Shown here: piece by piece, positions 12,709 through 26,200 of the stretch | Numbering within the stretch: the first letter of the stretch is position 1 | How the letters are laid out: each line of letters opens with the position of its first letter | Assembly (NCBI GenBank): GCA_030549335.1 | Contig: JAUKPH010000018.1 | Span: 1,550,001 to 1,614,000, forward strand | Direction of reading: 5' to 3' | From: Pontederia crassipes | Taxonomy: Eukaryota > Streptophyta > Magnoliopsida > Commelinales > Pontederiaceae | DNA length: 64,000 bases | Position numbers and translations under genes: made by a program | The notes under the pieces: model-generated | What the model was told of the DNA's origin: nothing | What the model saw: only the letters and a program-made list of their open reading frames with translations | Database searches by the model: none

Positions 12709-15700
12709 TCTATATTATATTAAAGAGAGGGTACCTTGAAGGAGAGAATGCCACTTGGCATCAATGTGAGTTGACAAGTGTCCCTAGAAATAGTAATTAT
12801 AACTTTAAAGTATCAATTATAGTTATAAAATATGATAATTATATAAACTAATCTTAAATTATTATTTTAAATGATAATTAAGAATTTATTGTGATAGAGT
12901 CATAAGTAATTAATATTATATAACATATTGTTATTATAAATCATACTCACGTAATTACTATAAGCATCTAATAAGTTAAAATTAATAAAAAAATAGTTGT
13001 TATTGAATTATCTATATAAATATATATATTATTAGAGAGATGATAGTAATTAGTATTGAAGAAGACAATGGCATTCGGTATAATAAAATCTTTTGTTGAT
13101 GTCCAAGTAAAATTTTTTGTTATGATTATCTTGATTAATTATTTTCTGAGTAATCTTAAATTATTATTTCAAATGATAAGTTAAAAATAATTAAAATCAT
13201 TATTAGTTATTGAATTAGTGGTTGATAACAATTCATAACCGATAACATAACTTTTATAAAATTAAATAAGTTTCACAAAGAATATTAATTCACGATGTTA
13301 TTTATATGTTGATTTAATAATTAACTAAAATAAGAAATAATTAATTATGAGAAATATTTAAGGAGAGAATGCCATGCGATGCACAAATAATGTACACATA
13401 AAATTAAATGTTATATTATAATTTATTTGAATATTAATCTATATCTATCTATATATACTATATTAAAAGCAAAGAAGTTTGCGAGGAGGCGATGGCACTT
13501 GACATAAACATGAGTTGACAAATGTCCATAAAATAATATTATTTTTAAGTTAAAAAATATTAGGTATGGTAATAAAATATGATAATTGTACAACAATCAT
13601 ATAATTTAATTACCTATACAGTTATAATAAATGTTTACGTTATTTTTATTAATTAAATATTAATTTGTAATTATATAGTTATTCAATGCATTAATAGATT
13701 ATATAAATCCGGAAATAAATAAATTTTAATAATAACATCACGAAAAAAACTACATCTCTACATATTATATCATAATAATTAAAATATTAATCCATTTGTT
13801 ATAATATTTATTGGATGAATAATTAGTAATATGGTTCCTTAGCAACCATCTCCGCTTTTATTTTTCTTGATTAATTTGTTAAGATGATATTAATCTTCAG
13901 TTGTGAGCGATGAAACAAAATAGATGGTTATGCCAATTGAAATATAGAATTGGACGGTTATTATTTAGTAAGATAATATAATATATAATTGAACGGTTAC
14001 ATAAAAATGGTTTACCAAAACCCACCACACAATTCACTATAAATGAGGAAAGGAACCTCTTCCACAAACTTGGACTCCAAAATTTTCTTATTCAGAGTAA
14101 CTTACTGTTGCTTTGTTTAGACCTTTTTCAATATTATACAAATATTTTTCTTTTAGTGGTATAATTTTTATATTAGACCTATTAAAATAAATTGATATCT
14201 GTGTCATGGATATGATTAGTCATTTTTTGTTGTCAATATGATAGTATCACAAATATTTATTTTATAGTAAAATATTATGCCAAATATCTTGCATTATTAC
14301 TCTTTCTTTAATACCTATCTCTTATTCATTAAAATTCTTGATATTGTAATGTGAAATTAAATATTTATGATTTCTTTCTTTTGTTACTTCGTCTCCATTG
14401 TTTAGTGTTACTTTCCTTGCGTAGTGCAATTATCTATGTAATGATTATTTTACTTCATGTTTACCAGGGTACCTCTATATCACATTGTTAGTCTTCTATG
14501 TCATATGTACATATTATCAAGATTCAATATTAACCTTACCAACGGTGAGATCAAGCATCTTTTCATAATTTGAGTGTTTTTTTTTTGCATTTCATCTCTT
14601 CATTTAATATTACTCCCCTTTCATAATAGAATTATATGTTTTAAAACTTGGTAAAAAGAAATTATATATAAGATTTGATAGAGATAATATTCTTTTTTTC
14701 AGTGGATATATATAACATTTTAATTATGTATATTATTTTATTTTATTTATTTTAATTTGTTCATGTGTCTTTTCCAAATGGAACTGTATCATATACTTTT
14801 TGTTGTAGTTTTTTTGTTAAATGATTTGTTCTGGCATTTATTTATTTCATAATTCTATTTCCATTTATTTATATGTACAGAGAAGATGCATGTATGCATC
14901 CATTTCATTCATTAGTGTAATCATTACTATAACTAAAAATCTTGAAACTTAAATGAAAAATATAACTTAATGGCTATAACTGAATGTGGAACTGTTTTAG
15001 GAAATGCATGCTATTTCAATTATAAATATGTAATTGTCTTTTTTTTGGACAATGCATGGACTCTGTCCTCAACGTTATGATGTCACAAGACTTCTCATAA
15101 AGATTCCTTGATATTGTTGTGACAATAAGAACATTTGATGTGTTTGTTATAACTTTTCGATGTTCAATCTGAACTTAAATTCTTCACTATTACAATGCAC
15201 TACTAGATATCTTTTTATGTTATATCTTTTGCAGCATGTTTTGAGACCATTACCATAATAAAAATATTGGATTTTTTACTTTACGAAAGTTACTTAGAAA
15301 ATATTGTTACTATGCGATTTTACTATTTGTATAATAATTAATTGGACACTTAATTAGTTATCAAATTGATTATTGAACTATTAACTATGAGAGATGGTTA
15401 CAAAATTTCTTTAACTATATATCAATTATATAATTTTACCAAGCATTAGATATTATTATAATAAGTTCAATTAACCTGATGGCCGAATAAAATATTATAA
15501 AAATTTCATTGTCATTTATGTTTTTAGAAATTTGTTTTTATTTTTAAAATAATATAATCTACATTAAGAAAAATGGTTTGTGTCATGTAAAATAACAAGA
15601 ACGACATTTCGAAGGTGTGTGTTAAAGATTTCATTATTAATTCTATAAGATTTCATTATTGTATGGAGATCAAATTACTTATTCTTATTTTGTGTTTTGA

Positions 15701-18700
15701 TAAAATATTACTTATTCTTATTTTGTATTTGATAAAATATTATTTATGTCCAAAAAATAAAAGTTTATTGTAAACTTATAAAATATCATCATTCAAGTCA
15801 CTTGAAAACAATAAGGAAACAACTTATGAGTTGGAATTCTTGAGCATATATTAATGGTATTTAAAAAGGATAACTAAAATATAAAATAAATGTGTTTGGT
15901 AGAATTTATATTATATTAAAGAGAGAGTACTTTGCATGAGAATGTGGCATTTGGCATAATCTTATATTGACAAGTGTTCTTTATGGAAAATACTATTTGA
16001 CAAATATTTTTTAAATCAGTTATAAATAACTATTTAAGATATTAATAATTTATAAATTATTTATGAAAAATATTTTACAATTATTTCTAGAATCAGTTAC
16101 AAACTTCTCTAATTGCATAATATTTAGATTTTCTTTATAAAATATAATTGATAAATTATATATCTGATTTTTTTTTCAAATGATGTAATTTTTAAAATAT
16201 ATATAGAATTGATCTTAAATGATATAATTATATAATTTGGCACAGTTTACTCCATAATGAACTTTTAATGTAATATTTTTATTAAAAGTTATCATTCTTC
16301 TTGGTAGTTATAAATAAAATTCGTTACATGGTATCATTCTTCTATATATGTTGATATGTGTTCCCCTATCATGTTACAATTAATTAAAATATTATTTTAT
16401 ATATGTTGACTGTGTTTTTAATTAGATAACTAAAAAATATTGAATGATTAATTTTGAGAAATAGTTAAGACATGATATATTATTATATAATGAATACATA
16501 ATTTTTTAAAATATTAGAGTTGACAAAAGAAAAGTCAATTACATTGAATAAAATTTCGAAACAATAACCAAATTACATTTCATAAATTGGAAACTGAGTG
16601 TAATAAGTTACTAAATTGGACGCACTATGCATACTAACCGCTTATAAATTTAAGATGGATTCATAAAAAAAATGGTTAGAAAGAAAAAAAATAAGAAACT
16701 GAGTGTAATAAGTTACTAAAGTAGTTTTAAGAACTGACCATGTGACTTTTGTTTTCTCCACTATAAATAAGAAGAGAAATCGAAAGGAATTTGCTTGCAC
16801 TATTCACGCATTGAATGTCATGTTGTTGAAGAAAGGTAGCATGCATCACTATATATATATATATATATGTCATATTAGGTTTAATTACACTTATTAGATT
16901 TTTTATTGTTAAATTTTTATTTTTATCACAAGTCATTTGAATATACTCATATTATATTGTGCTCCTTATTCTTTAATATGAACATTGGTATTTATACATT
17001 GAAAAATAGTAAATCATTATATCAAATTTATCTATATCATGAAGTAAATAAAAAAATTAAATTAATTATGACCATTTTTTTACCATATTCGAATTTCTTT
17101 TGCTCTAAAAGATTATGAGGATTGTTTTTCATAAGTTTCTGAACCATAAGCCATTTAATGTTCCATTTAGAATTTAGGTAAGATGCTTACTCGTAACAAG
17201 TTTGGAATAATTTTTTATAACACTCATATTTTAACATTTCATCTATATATAGCTATCTAAGTTATTTGTTATATATTGCCATTTGATTGCTGTTTATGGG
17301 AAGGTAATCACATGTCTTCATAATGGATGTTGTTTGGATGAATGTTAGTAATTTATTGTTAGTTTAACCTATCTTCTTAAGCTTTTTTTATACTAATCTA
17401 TTAATAATTCTTTTTTGTATGGACTTAAAGATATTTCTGCAAATTTTATTTTATTCATTAATCCATATACCTTATTGAGACTATATGAATCACTTTTTTT
17501 ATAAATAGGTTTTATGTTATACCTATTAGAATAAAAACGTAACATGCTAATATTAGTAATGGAATACTGAATACATAGGGATCATTTAACTTATTTAATA
17601 TTCTAAATACATGATATATATAGGTTTTATATTTATGATAATATTGTAACAACCATAAGATTATTTCGAAAATAATTGAAATTTTTAGAGGATGATCTCG
17701 CGTATTAAAAACAATATCATGTCTAAGGGTGTCATGATATTTGACAGATATACAAACCACCGTGTGTCATCTAACATGAAATAATCAATTAAAATATTTT
17801 TAAGATGTTGATTGAACAATTCATTGGTAAGCATAATATTTTCACGAATAATTATGAGAGATAATTACAATGTATTATTAACTATATGATAATTATATGA
17901 TTGCACAAGATGTTAAAGACAATTATACTATAACAATATAATTCTGCAATATATCATTAACATGGTGTTTAAAAACACATTTATAAGAAATTCATAATTT
18001 TAAAGTAGGCATAGTGCCATTGTGGCACGTTAGTTATATTCTTATTCTTTCAGTTTATTTAATTATATTATTATTATTTCAGTTTATTTTTATCACATAA
18101 TTATCTTTTGTATAGAATATAGACATGATCCTTATTTTTAAGTGTTTTCATACTAAAAAAAAATTAAGGACTACACGTGGATTGATCTATGAATTGCTTC
18201 TTATTGTTTTTATAAAAGAATCAATTAATATGTCTTTAACCATCATCATGTTTGTTAAGATTTTTTACTTCTTCCTATGTGTGTTATTTTTATCCCTTGT
18301 GTTGATTTCTCATTATTCGATTTATAAATTGTCAAATTACCAAGACATTTCTTATTTATTAGAAAATTTTAATTATTAACAAATTATTTCAATTTAAAAA
18401 TTGATCAATCACCAAGATGTATCTTTTGTTGAAAAATTAATATTAAATGTTTAGTTTTAATTTGCAATTTAGTTGTCAATTTCTATAATAAAATTCTCAA
18501 AGAAAAGATGGATTGGTTTTCTATCGGTGAATCATTATAACATTGTCTTTTGTAAATTTTCATTTGACGCATATTTAGTTTAAGAAATAAAATATTGTAA
18601 AATAATAATAGCTAAATCGAATTACTTAGCCAAACAATTTGTTTCTAAATTATATATAATATGTTTTGAAATTGTCATATGACATATACGTGTATATTAC

Positions 18701-19057
18701 ATAATTTTAACAATTCTCATATTTATTATTTTTTATAAATTATTCAGTGACATATGTAATAAAATATATTAAATGTGAAAATAATAGACCAAAGAGTTTA
18801 ACATTTACCTATCTTGCATTGCTATTTTACACATGTAATGTTCAAGAATTAAATAATATAGAGTTCTTTTTTTGTCTCATAAAGAGGACTAAGTGGAGTT
18901 AAAAATAATTTAACTGGGTATAATCATATTTTCTAAGATCTCTCTCCTCTGTGCTAACTAGAAAATAACTTAAGAAATTATGATATACATATTTACTGTT
19001 GTATTATGTTAGAGATAAGGCAAACCTAATTTACATTTACGAAACAACAACAACAAC

Positions 19058-19121
<64 letters not shown>

Positions 19122-19214
19122 TGATTTCTTTTTATTAAAAAATATATTATATTCTTACAAATAAGGATTACTACTAATCTTTAGTATCCGCAGATCGTGC
19201 GAAATTTACACTAG
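12709..19214 (+). mobile_element. Helitron-like region with three nested 5' ends
   Basis: At 12709 an A is followed by TCTATATTATATTAAAGAG, the type of 5' end seen in plant non-autonomous Helitrons. It is followed by a 'gaatgccacttggcat...gagttgacaagtgtcc' block. Similar starts with the same downstream block occur at about 13448 and, degenerate, at about 15903. The only plausible 3' end is at 19214: the small hairpin CGCAGATCGTGCG, then AATTTACA, then CTAG followed by T. Helitrons insert between A and T and end in CTRR, which fits. The 6.5 kb between is AT-rich with no Rep/helicase coding region. Nesting of related copies is inferred; only the termini are direct evidence. Confidence 0.5.
19043..19121. 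repeat. Microsatellite (CAA)n then (AAT)n
   Basis: A short CAA run passes directly into about 21 uninterrupted AAT units, about 90 bp before the Helitron-like 3' end. Confidence 0.95.
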
Positions 19215-19305
19215 TTTTAAATAATATGCCAAAATAAATAAAACTATTACGACGAAAAATAGTAATTATGAAAAGAAAACAAGTATTCTTTGCTCCCCCC
19301 AGTCC

Positions 19306-19355
19306 AGCCCATCTCGCTTCTCTAAAACCCTAGAAATCAGGAGTCACTATATATA
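19306..19355 (+). promoter_or_regulatory. Promoter of the RPP1 gene: site II, telo-box, TATA
   Basis: The segment holds AGCCCA (reverse of TGGGCT, a site II core) at 19306-19311, the telo-box AAACCCTA at 19325-19332 and CTATATATA at 19347-19355. Site II elements together with a telo-box are the known signature of plant ribosomal protein and translation gene promoters, which fits the downstream gene. A second aaccctag lies in the leader near 19393. Confidence 0.7.
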
Positions 19356-19425
19356 CCAGCGATTCGCGCTTCCCCTTTGCATCGCGCGAAGCAACCCTAG
19401 CCGTCATCATTTGTTCTGCGCTGCC

Positions 19426-20394
19426 ATGGCCTCCGTCGGCGAGCTTGCGTGCACCTACGCCTCCCTCATCCTCCACGATGATGGCATCTCCATCACCGTA
19501 CGTAGCCACTCCGTCCTTGCGATCGTTTCTGCGGGTTTTTACTTCGGTTGGGGAATCGTTTCGAATGTTAACCATTAGTTCTGTCACATGATGCTTTCTG
19601 CAGTCCGAGAAGATTGCCACCTTGGCCAAGGCAGCGAACGTGGAGATGGAGTCTTACTGGCCGGCTCTCTTCGCCAAGCTCCTCGAGAAGCGAAACGTTG
19701 AGGACCTCATATTGAACGTTGGATCTGGTTCGGTCTACAATTCCTTTTTTTATTTTTCTTTGTTCTTGATCGTTTCGTCCTTTAAGACGGGGTTTTTGTT
19801 GTCTTTTCAATATATGTTGGAGAAATCTATTTTAATTATTGATTGTTTGGAACATAAAACCATTGTTTTTAGCTTCATTATTATGAAAATTTCTCTTCTG
19901 GGTGTTGTAGTTCAATTGCTTTGAGCCAGCGACATTTATTTCAATAGCACGACTGTTTTGGGGCATTTTGAATTTTTTTAGTCTTTTTCCTATGGTAATT
20001 TCCATGAAAAATGAATTTTCTTTGAATGTAGGTCTGTAAATGCCTTTTGATTTCTTGTATTAAGTAGTTTCTAAACTAAAGATATCTGCTTTTAGGACGC
20101 TTATAGTGAATGTTATCATGAATTTGTAGGTGGTGGTGGTGCTTCCGTTGCCCTTGCTTCTGCTCCTGCCGGTGGTGCCCCTGCTGCAGCAGCCGCTGCA
20201 CCTGCCGCAGAGGAGAAGAAGGTACCTTTCTCCCTTCTGGTTTTTCCTTAATCCTGCTATTTGTAATTAGCATTGTGTAATATATTTGGGCGATAGGATC
20301 TGGTGTTGATCTTTTTTCTCTTCTTCTATTGTCATGGCAGGAGGAACCAAAGGAGGAAAGTGATGATGATATGGGCTTCAGTTTATTCGACTAG
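19426..20394 (+). CDS. RPP1: 60S acidic ribosomal protein P1
   Basis: Four exons: 19426-19497, 19604-19727, 20130-20221 and 20341-20394, encoding 113 aa. P1 forms heterodimers with P2 and, with P0, builds the stalk of the large cytosolic ribosomal subunit that recruits elongation factors. The N-terminal dimerisation domain begins [20 protein letters not shown] and continues through the [16 protein letters not shown] helix region. Exon 3 encodes the Gly/Ala-rich hinge ([13 protein letters not shown], then an Ala-rich run). Exon 4 encodes the acidic tail ending [12 protein letters not shown], the diagnostic P-protein C-terminus. All junctions are GT-AG and in phase; the exon 2 donor (gttcgg) is weak. 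Length is normal for the family. The promoter motifs upstream support regulation with other ribosomal protein genes. Confidence 0.96.
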
Positions 20395-22555
20395 GCACAA
20401 GATAGTCCTTTTCCTTCTCTTTATCTGGTCATTATAATTATCCATTTTGTTTCTAGGGTTATTTGTGGTTTCAGAAGTTGTTTATGCTAGCTTCTTTTAT
20501 TTGGTGTAACGCATACATTGCCTGTGAGACTCTTGGCACGACATTGTTGTCTTGTGCAGATTATCTCTTGTTGATAGTCTAGCTAATGCATTTTCTAGTA
20601 TACATCTACTCTCAGTTCCTTCTCAATTTGCCCGAGTTGATTGCTTCTGTTATCTACTGGTGAGACTACTTATGGATGTGCCATTCATTTTCTCACTTTT
20701 TATGCTTTGCAGCCTACTTTACGGAGTGAAACCTTGGTTATATGTAATTATCTTGTTAAATTTGTTATGGACGTGCCATTCTTAGAGGATGGTTTGTCTG
20801 TGACACTGTCAACTCATTTCGACTGTTTGTTTGTAGTTTGTTCTAGTGATTGCCATTTGATGTGTATATTGTAGCACTTGCTTTATTTTGTACATGTGAT
20901 ACTGGGATAGCATATTGTGTTTAATTTTGAAGTTTGATGTTGTTTACGTTAGTTTTGTCTTGTTCTGTGCTAATATACATTTCAAATGTTTCATATGGCT
21001 AATCTTCCTTACCTTCTCTTCACTCTAATATATAATTACATGAAAAATTATATTTCAATTTCAACATTTTTCTCTGGGAAAAACTCTATTTTAGAGTAGA
21101 AACTTTTTGAAACAGGCTTTTAGGTTGTAGAACTTCTGGGGACAAATTATGATGCAGAGTTTTGTTTAATTGTTCATTATTTTTATGTTCACTTTTGAGC
21201 TGAACTGTTACTTGCCTTAAACTGGTTTTGGTGGAGTTTCTATTAATTGAGGTTTGAAATTATCCTTGCATTCACTATTTCTTTTCTTCTGTAAAATCTT
21301 TGCGTCGTTTGTGCCCCTCATGTTTCGTTCTCATGCTTGAATTTGACCCCAATTAGATTTGTTAAATATTTTAGTTAAAATGATCATTTATCCTTTGTTC
21401 ACCGTTACCATTATAATAGGGGAAGGGGAGGTATATACCATGACTTGTTTTGACGGGAGTATGAGAAGAGTTGTGTTAAAAATACTGTTTTTGTCAAGGC
21501 TAGTAATTATAATGCAGCTGGTTGAATATGTAATGTACAATTTTACCAGATTATGTCCGTTTTTAATGGCTGCGCTTGCAAAAGCTTGTGACTTTTTATA
21601 AAGCTAACAAATGTTGCGTTACAGCTTCCACCTAATGATGTAGCAATGGGGTATCTTTTTCCCAACTGGAAAAAAGTTATAGCTCGTTTTAATTAACATT
21701 TTTTTAACTTGGTTCATTAATTCTAAATCTTCAAAATCCTCTTCCCCGCCCAATTTACTGATTTAGTTTTGCAGGTTGAGTACGGATGAAAAAATTTCGA
21801 CTAAAATTTGATGTTTTTTTTAACTACGAGCTTATGTTTATTTTTTTTAAATAAAATATTTTAAGTTTAGGAGTGTGTGCAACTGGTAGCGCCTGCACAC
21901 ACAAGTTGCAACAGGGTTGCTCTCATATGTTAAATATGAAAATAATTTAAAAAATTTTATTGTTTGGTTTAAAATAAATATCAAATGTTGTTTTTTGTAT
22001 AATAAAGTAATAAAAAGTCGAAGAAAATAAATGTTGGTCGGAAGATGTAACCAGATGGACGCTGGCGAGTGACGAATGCTTCGTGCTTGACAATTTATCG
22101 GATGACTCCGGAAATTCTAATGTTTCGTGGTTGACAATTTCTCGGATGATTGAAAATTCAAGCTGATGATTAATCATAATCATACAACCAGTGGTTTTTC
22201 TTTTTTTCTCTTTTTCTTTCTCTTTCGGTACTCATTATTTGAAACGCGACGTCGATAATTTAATTCTCCTATTTTTAAGTTGGAGATTTACGTCAAGTGT
22301 TTGACACTTACGGGGTCAAGCTCCAAATTACATTCATTGTACTCGAAGCTTCGATTTGGTACAAGAACAATCTTTAAGAACAAGATGTTGTTTTCATTTT
22401 TTTTACTAAATCTTAATTTTAAAAACACGTGGATCTCATATTAATCATTACAAAATAAAAAAAGTAAAAGAACAAATTATTTTCCCCCTTTTTATCATAA
22501 GAAAGAACAAATGAAAATTATTTTAAAATTTATGAACTCTTTATCAAACAGGCCG
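20395..22555. other. RPP1 3' flank and intergenic DNA
   Basis: The T-rich stretch to about 21000 is probably the RPP1 3' UTR and flank. No further gene is seen. There is a short hairpin at 21872-21901 (gtgtgtgca ... tgcacacac) and a 44-bp imperfect tandem duplication near 22076-22155 (tcgtgcttgacaatttatcgg / tcgtggttgacaatttctcgg). Confidence 0.5.
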
Positions 22556-23147
22556 TAAGAATTTTTCAGAATGCAACGTTAATAGCTTCAACCACAGCCT
22601 CAACATTTTAACGTTAACTTGAACCGCCGATAGCGATCTCTCCCCACCCATTAATGGTTTGTTGCTCCTTCCATTTGTCGGAGAAGCCAATACATCCCAA
22701 TCCTTGCGTGCCTCTTCGAGCGACGTCCGGGGCCAAGCCAATCTTTGCGTGCGTGTTAGCTCTCTGTGGTGCCGTGGAACTGAGCTGCATGCTAAACAGC
22801 ACGGAGAGAGTTTATACAAGAAGCAGCGGCAGCAGCTGAAGCATTTTGGACGCTACGTGGTGGCGCTTAGCGAGAGGCCTCCCATGGGGCACGAGTTCCC
22901 GCCTCGTGGTTTCTCCCATCCGTCCTCACTTTTAAAAGCCCCCTCGTCGTGCATCTCCAACCGGCGTGGCTTCTTTCTACCTACCACTTCATCCTTGAAT
23001 TGATTCATGCACTATGATATGCACATATGGCATATATATATGGTGCGACCTCTCACCCTCTGCATGTCTACTCATTAATCCTCTGCATCATACATACATA
23101 AAGATTGAGCATTCTCTTTGGTCAACAATCACAGAATCAAAAGACAG
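22556..23147 (+). promoter_or_regulatory. Promoter and 5' leader exon of GBSSI copy A
   Basis: A TATA-like catatatatatgg lies at 23031-23043. The untranslated leader exon is inferred to run from about 23070 to 23147, where AAGACAG is followed by the donor GTGAGC. The leader intron is 23148-23293 (acceptor catgcag), placing the ATG two bases into the next exon. An ACGT core (ctacgtgg) is near 22853, and a G-box CACGTG at 22426-22431 lies further upstream. Leader introns are known in GBSSI (waxy) genes, which supports this structure. Confidence 0.55.
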
Positions 23148-23295
23148 GTGAGCTCCATTTTGTTGTGAACTTGATCGTGGTGGCCATGTTTATCATTTGA
23201 AAATGATCTATGAACAAGGCAGATTTCTGCCGTTTTCATTTTACTTTGTTCCGAGTCTTTGACTCGGGCATTACCAATTTGTGGGGCATGCAGAC

Positions 23296-26200
23296 ATGGC
23301 CACTATTCCAACGTCTCACTTCGTTTCCAAAAGCTCATGCACTGAGCCGAGGAAATTTGAGAACAAAAGGATTCCGAGCTTCAGAAACCTCAGCGTTCCT
23401 TTCGAGGGTCTGAGGTATCAAAGTGTATTAGATACACTTCATATGCCTGACAACATGAAGGCCAGTGCTCCGATGGAGGCTGCGAGGGGCACACCACGGA
23501 CTAACCGCCGGCCGGTCGTCTGTGGAACTGGGATGAACTTAATCTTTGTGGGGGCTGAAATGGCACCGTGGAGTAAAACTGGGGGCCTCGGTGATGTTCT
23601 TGGAGGATTGCCCCCGGCAATGGCGGTAAGATGTTGTCATGTATTGGACTGTTAAATTACAGATGAACCATCCTCTTGATATACTAACTACATATATTTG
23701 AAATGCTATACAATCAGGCACATGGGCACAGAGTCATGGCTATCGCACCACGTTATGATCAGTACAAGGATGCATGGGATACTAGTGTCAGCGTGCAGGT
23801 GTAAGATTAGTCCATCAGTAGTATCAATTTTGCCTGTCAGATGATATATGAGAGGTTCTTTTCCGCAGTTAAAGGTTGGAGATCGTTATGAAATCGTCCG
23901 ATTCTTCCACTGCTACAAGAGAGGAGTTGATCGCGTTTTCGTCGACCATCCAATGTTCCTTGCTAAGGTTCTACCTAAGCTTTTGGGGACAATTTATTTG
24001 TCATGAAAATTTGAGAACGTATAGAACGATAGTAAACATCGCGAACTCACCTTTATTCCGCATGTTCAAGGTTTGGGGAAAAACTGGAGAAAAATGTATG
24101 GCCCTGTCACAGGAACAGATTATGCAGACAACCAGCTCAGGTTCAGCCTTCTGTGTCAGGTGGGATCATCTTGCTCACGTGTTAGAATATCTAAGGATGC
24201 TTCTTTCAGTATGTTGCTTTCTGTATCATATTTATCTACTATATTTGTTATAAAAGAGATCAATGCATAACAGTGTTTTCATTTTAACACAAGGTACAAG
24301 TACACTGCGAAGAGTACCCTCGACATGTTCCTTTTCCTGTTTTGTTTTATGATTTTTTAATAAGTGCACTTTAACCACTAGCTTCTGTTTCTGATATATA
24401 TGGGAATTCTCTCACATGTTCTTCTTTATTAGCCACACGTTCTTCCTTATTAGCTGCTGTTACTCTTATTGCTAAAAGTTACATGTCGCGCTCATGTTCC
24501 CTTTTGCTGCACTTTTGGATGAATCGTACAGGCAGCTTTGGAAGTACCAAGAATTCTAAACCTCAACAGCAGCCAATATTACTCTGGACCCTATGGTATG
24601 GTTCTTGTCTCTCATGTTTGTCTAATAATCTATATTCAACTTTGTTCTTATTATCAGTGTTCTGCGCACAGGAGAAGATGTAGTTTTCATTGCAAATGAT
24701 TGGCACACAGCTCTTCTTCCATGTTACTTGAAGTCCATGTACCAATCACAGGGCATGTACAAGAATGCCAAGGTGTAGATTGATTCCTCTTCCTCTTTCT
24801 CTTTCTTTGAAACTGTGAATTCATATTTGTGACTCATGCTCAAGATTGGTTTGATCCTGTTGCTAGGTTGCATTCTGCATGCATAACATTTCTTACCAGG
24901 GGCGCTTTGCCCCTTCAGATTTCAGACAACTCAACCTCCCAAATCAATTCAAGGCTTCCTTCGATTTTGTTGATGGGTATGTGTCCATGATGCCCTCGTA
25001 GTCATTTTTTATTTGTAGTGAGTATCTTGTTCTCATGGAAACTTTATGAACTATACAATACTGATTCGCCAGTTATGAGGATCCTGTAGAAGGAAAGAAA
25101 ATAAATTGGATGAAGGCTGGAATTCTAGAATCGGATAGAGTTATTACTGTGAGTCCATATTATGCTCAAGAGCTTGTCTCCGGAGTAGAAAGGGGGGTGG
25201 AGTTGGATAATGTCCTGCGCATGAAAGGCATCACTGGAATTGTCAATGGAATGGATATATCAGAATGGAATCCTTCAACAGACAAATATATCTCTGTTAA
25301 TTATGATGCATCAACAGTGAGTTGCATAGTAATAATTTTTTCCATTTAATTTACTTCCTTCCAGTCCACACTCACAATGGAAATCTCAGGTGATTAATGC
25401 AAAGCCCATTAACAAGGAAGCTTTGCAAGCTGAGGCGGGATTGCCTGTTGACAGAAACATCCCTGTCATAGGCTTCATTGGTAGACTGGAAGAACAGAAA
25501 GATTCCGACATTCTTGCCGCAGCAATTCCGGAATTTATTAAAGAGAATGTTCAAGTGATAGTGCTTGTAAGTAACCAAGTCTCAATAGTATATGTAGCCT
25601 GTTATAAATTCTGTGTTGTGTTTTATTTTCCTTGGCTTGAGAACCTAATGAAGCTGATCACCAGGGAACTGGCAAGAGCAAGATGGCACGCCAACTGACA
25701 CTCCTCGAAGAAAAATATCCTAACAAAGTGAGAGCACATACAACATTCAATGTGTCTTTGGCTCATGGACTTCTTGCAGGATCGGATATTCTGGCTATTA
25801 CAAGTAGATTCGAGCCATGCGGGCTCATCCAACTCCAGGGAATGCAGTATGGAACTGTATGTTACCTCTCCCTCCCAATTAGTATCATAGCTCTGATTGA
25901 ATATTCTTCATCTTGTTTAACTTTGTAGGCCACTTTCACCTGTTATTTAGCACCGCTGTAAACTCTTAAGCTTCAGATATTTTCTGCTCCAAGGGAGACG
26001 TTATGAACTGTCATAACTTACTGCAGCCTTCCATGTGTGCCACAACTGGCGGACTTGCTGATACAATCCAAGAAGGCTTCACTGGATTTCAAATGGGAAC
26101 CTTCAATCCTGATGTAAAGGATAAGTCGATAAATGCCTTTGAGCCTTCTTTTAGGTTCAACGTTGGTCTTTTAATTACCTTGTTCTTTCAGTGTAATGTT

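Noticed and set aside
21871-21915. tRNA-like element (tggtagcgcc...)
   Set aside because: The short hairpin and a partial A-box-like phrase do not fold into a cloverleaf and no B-box GGTTCGANNCC is present.
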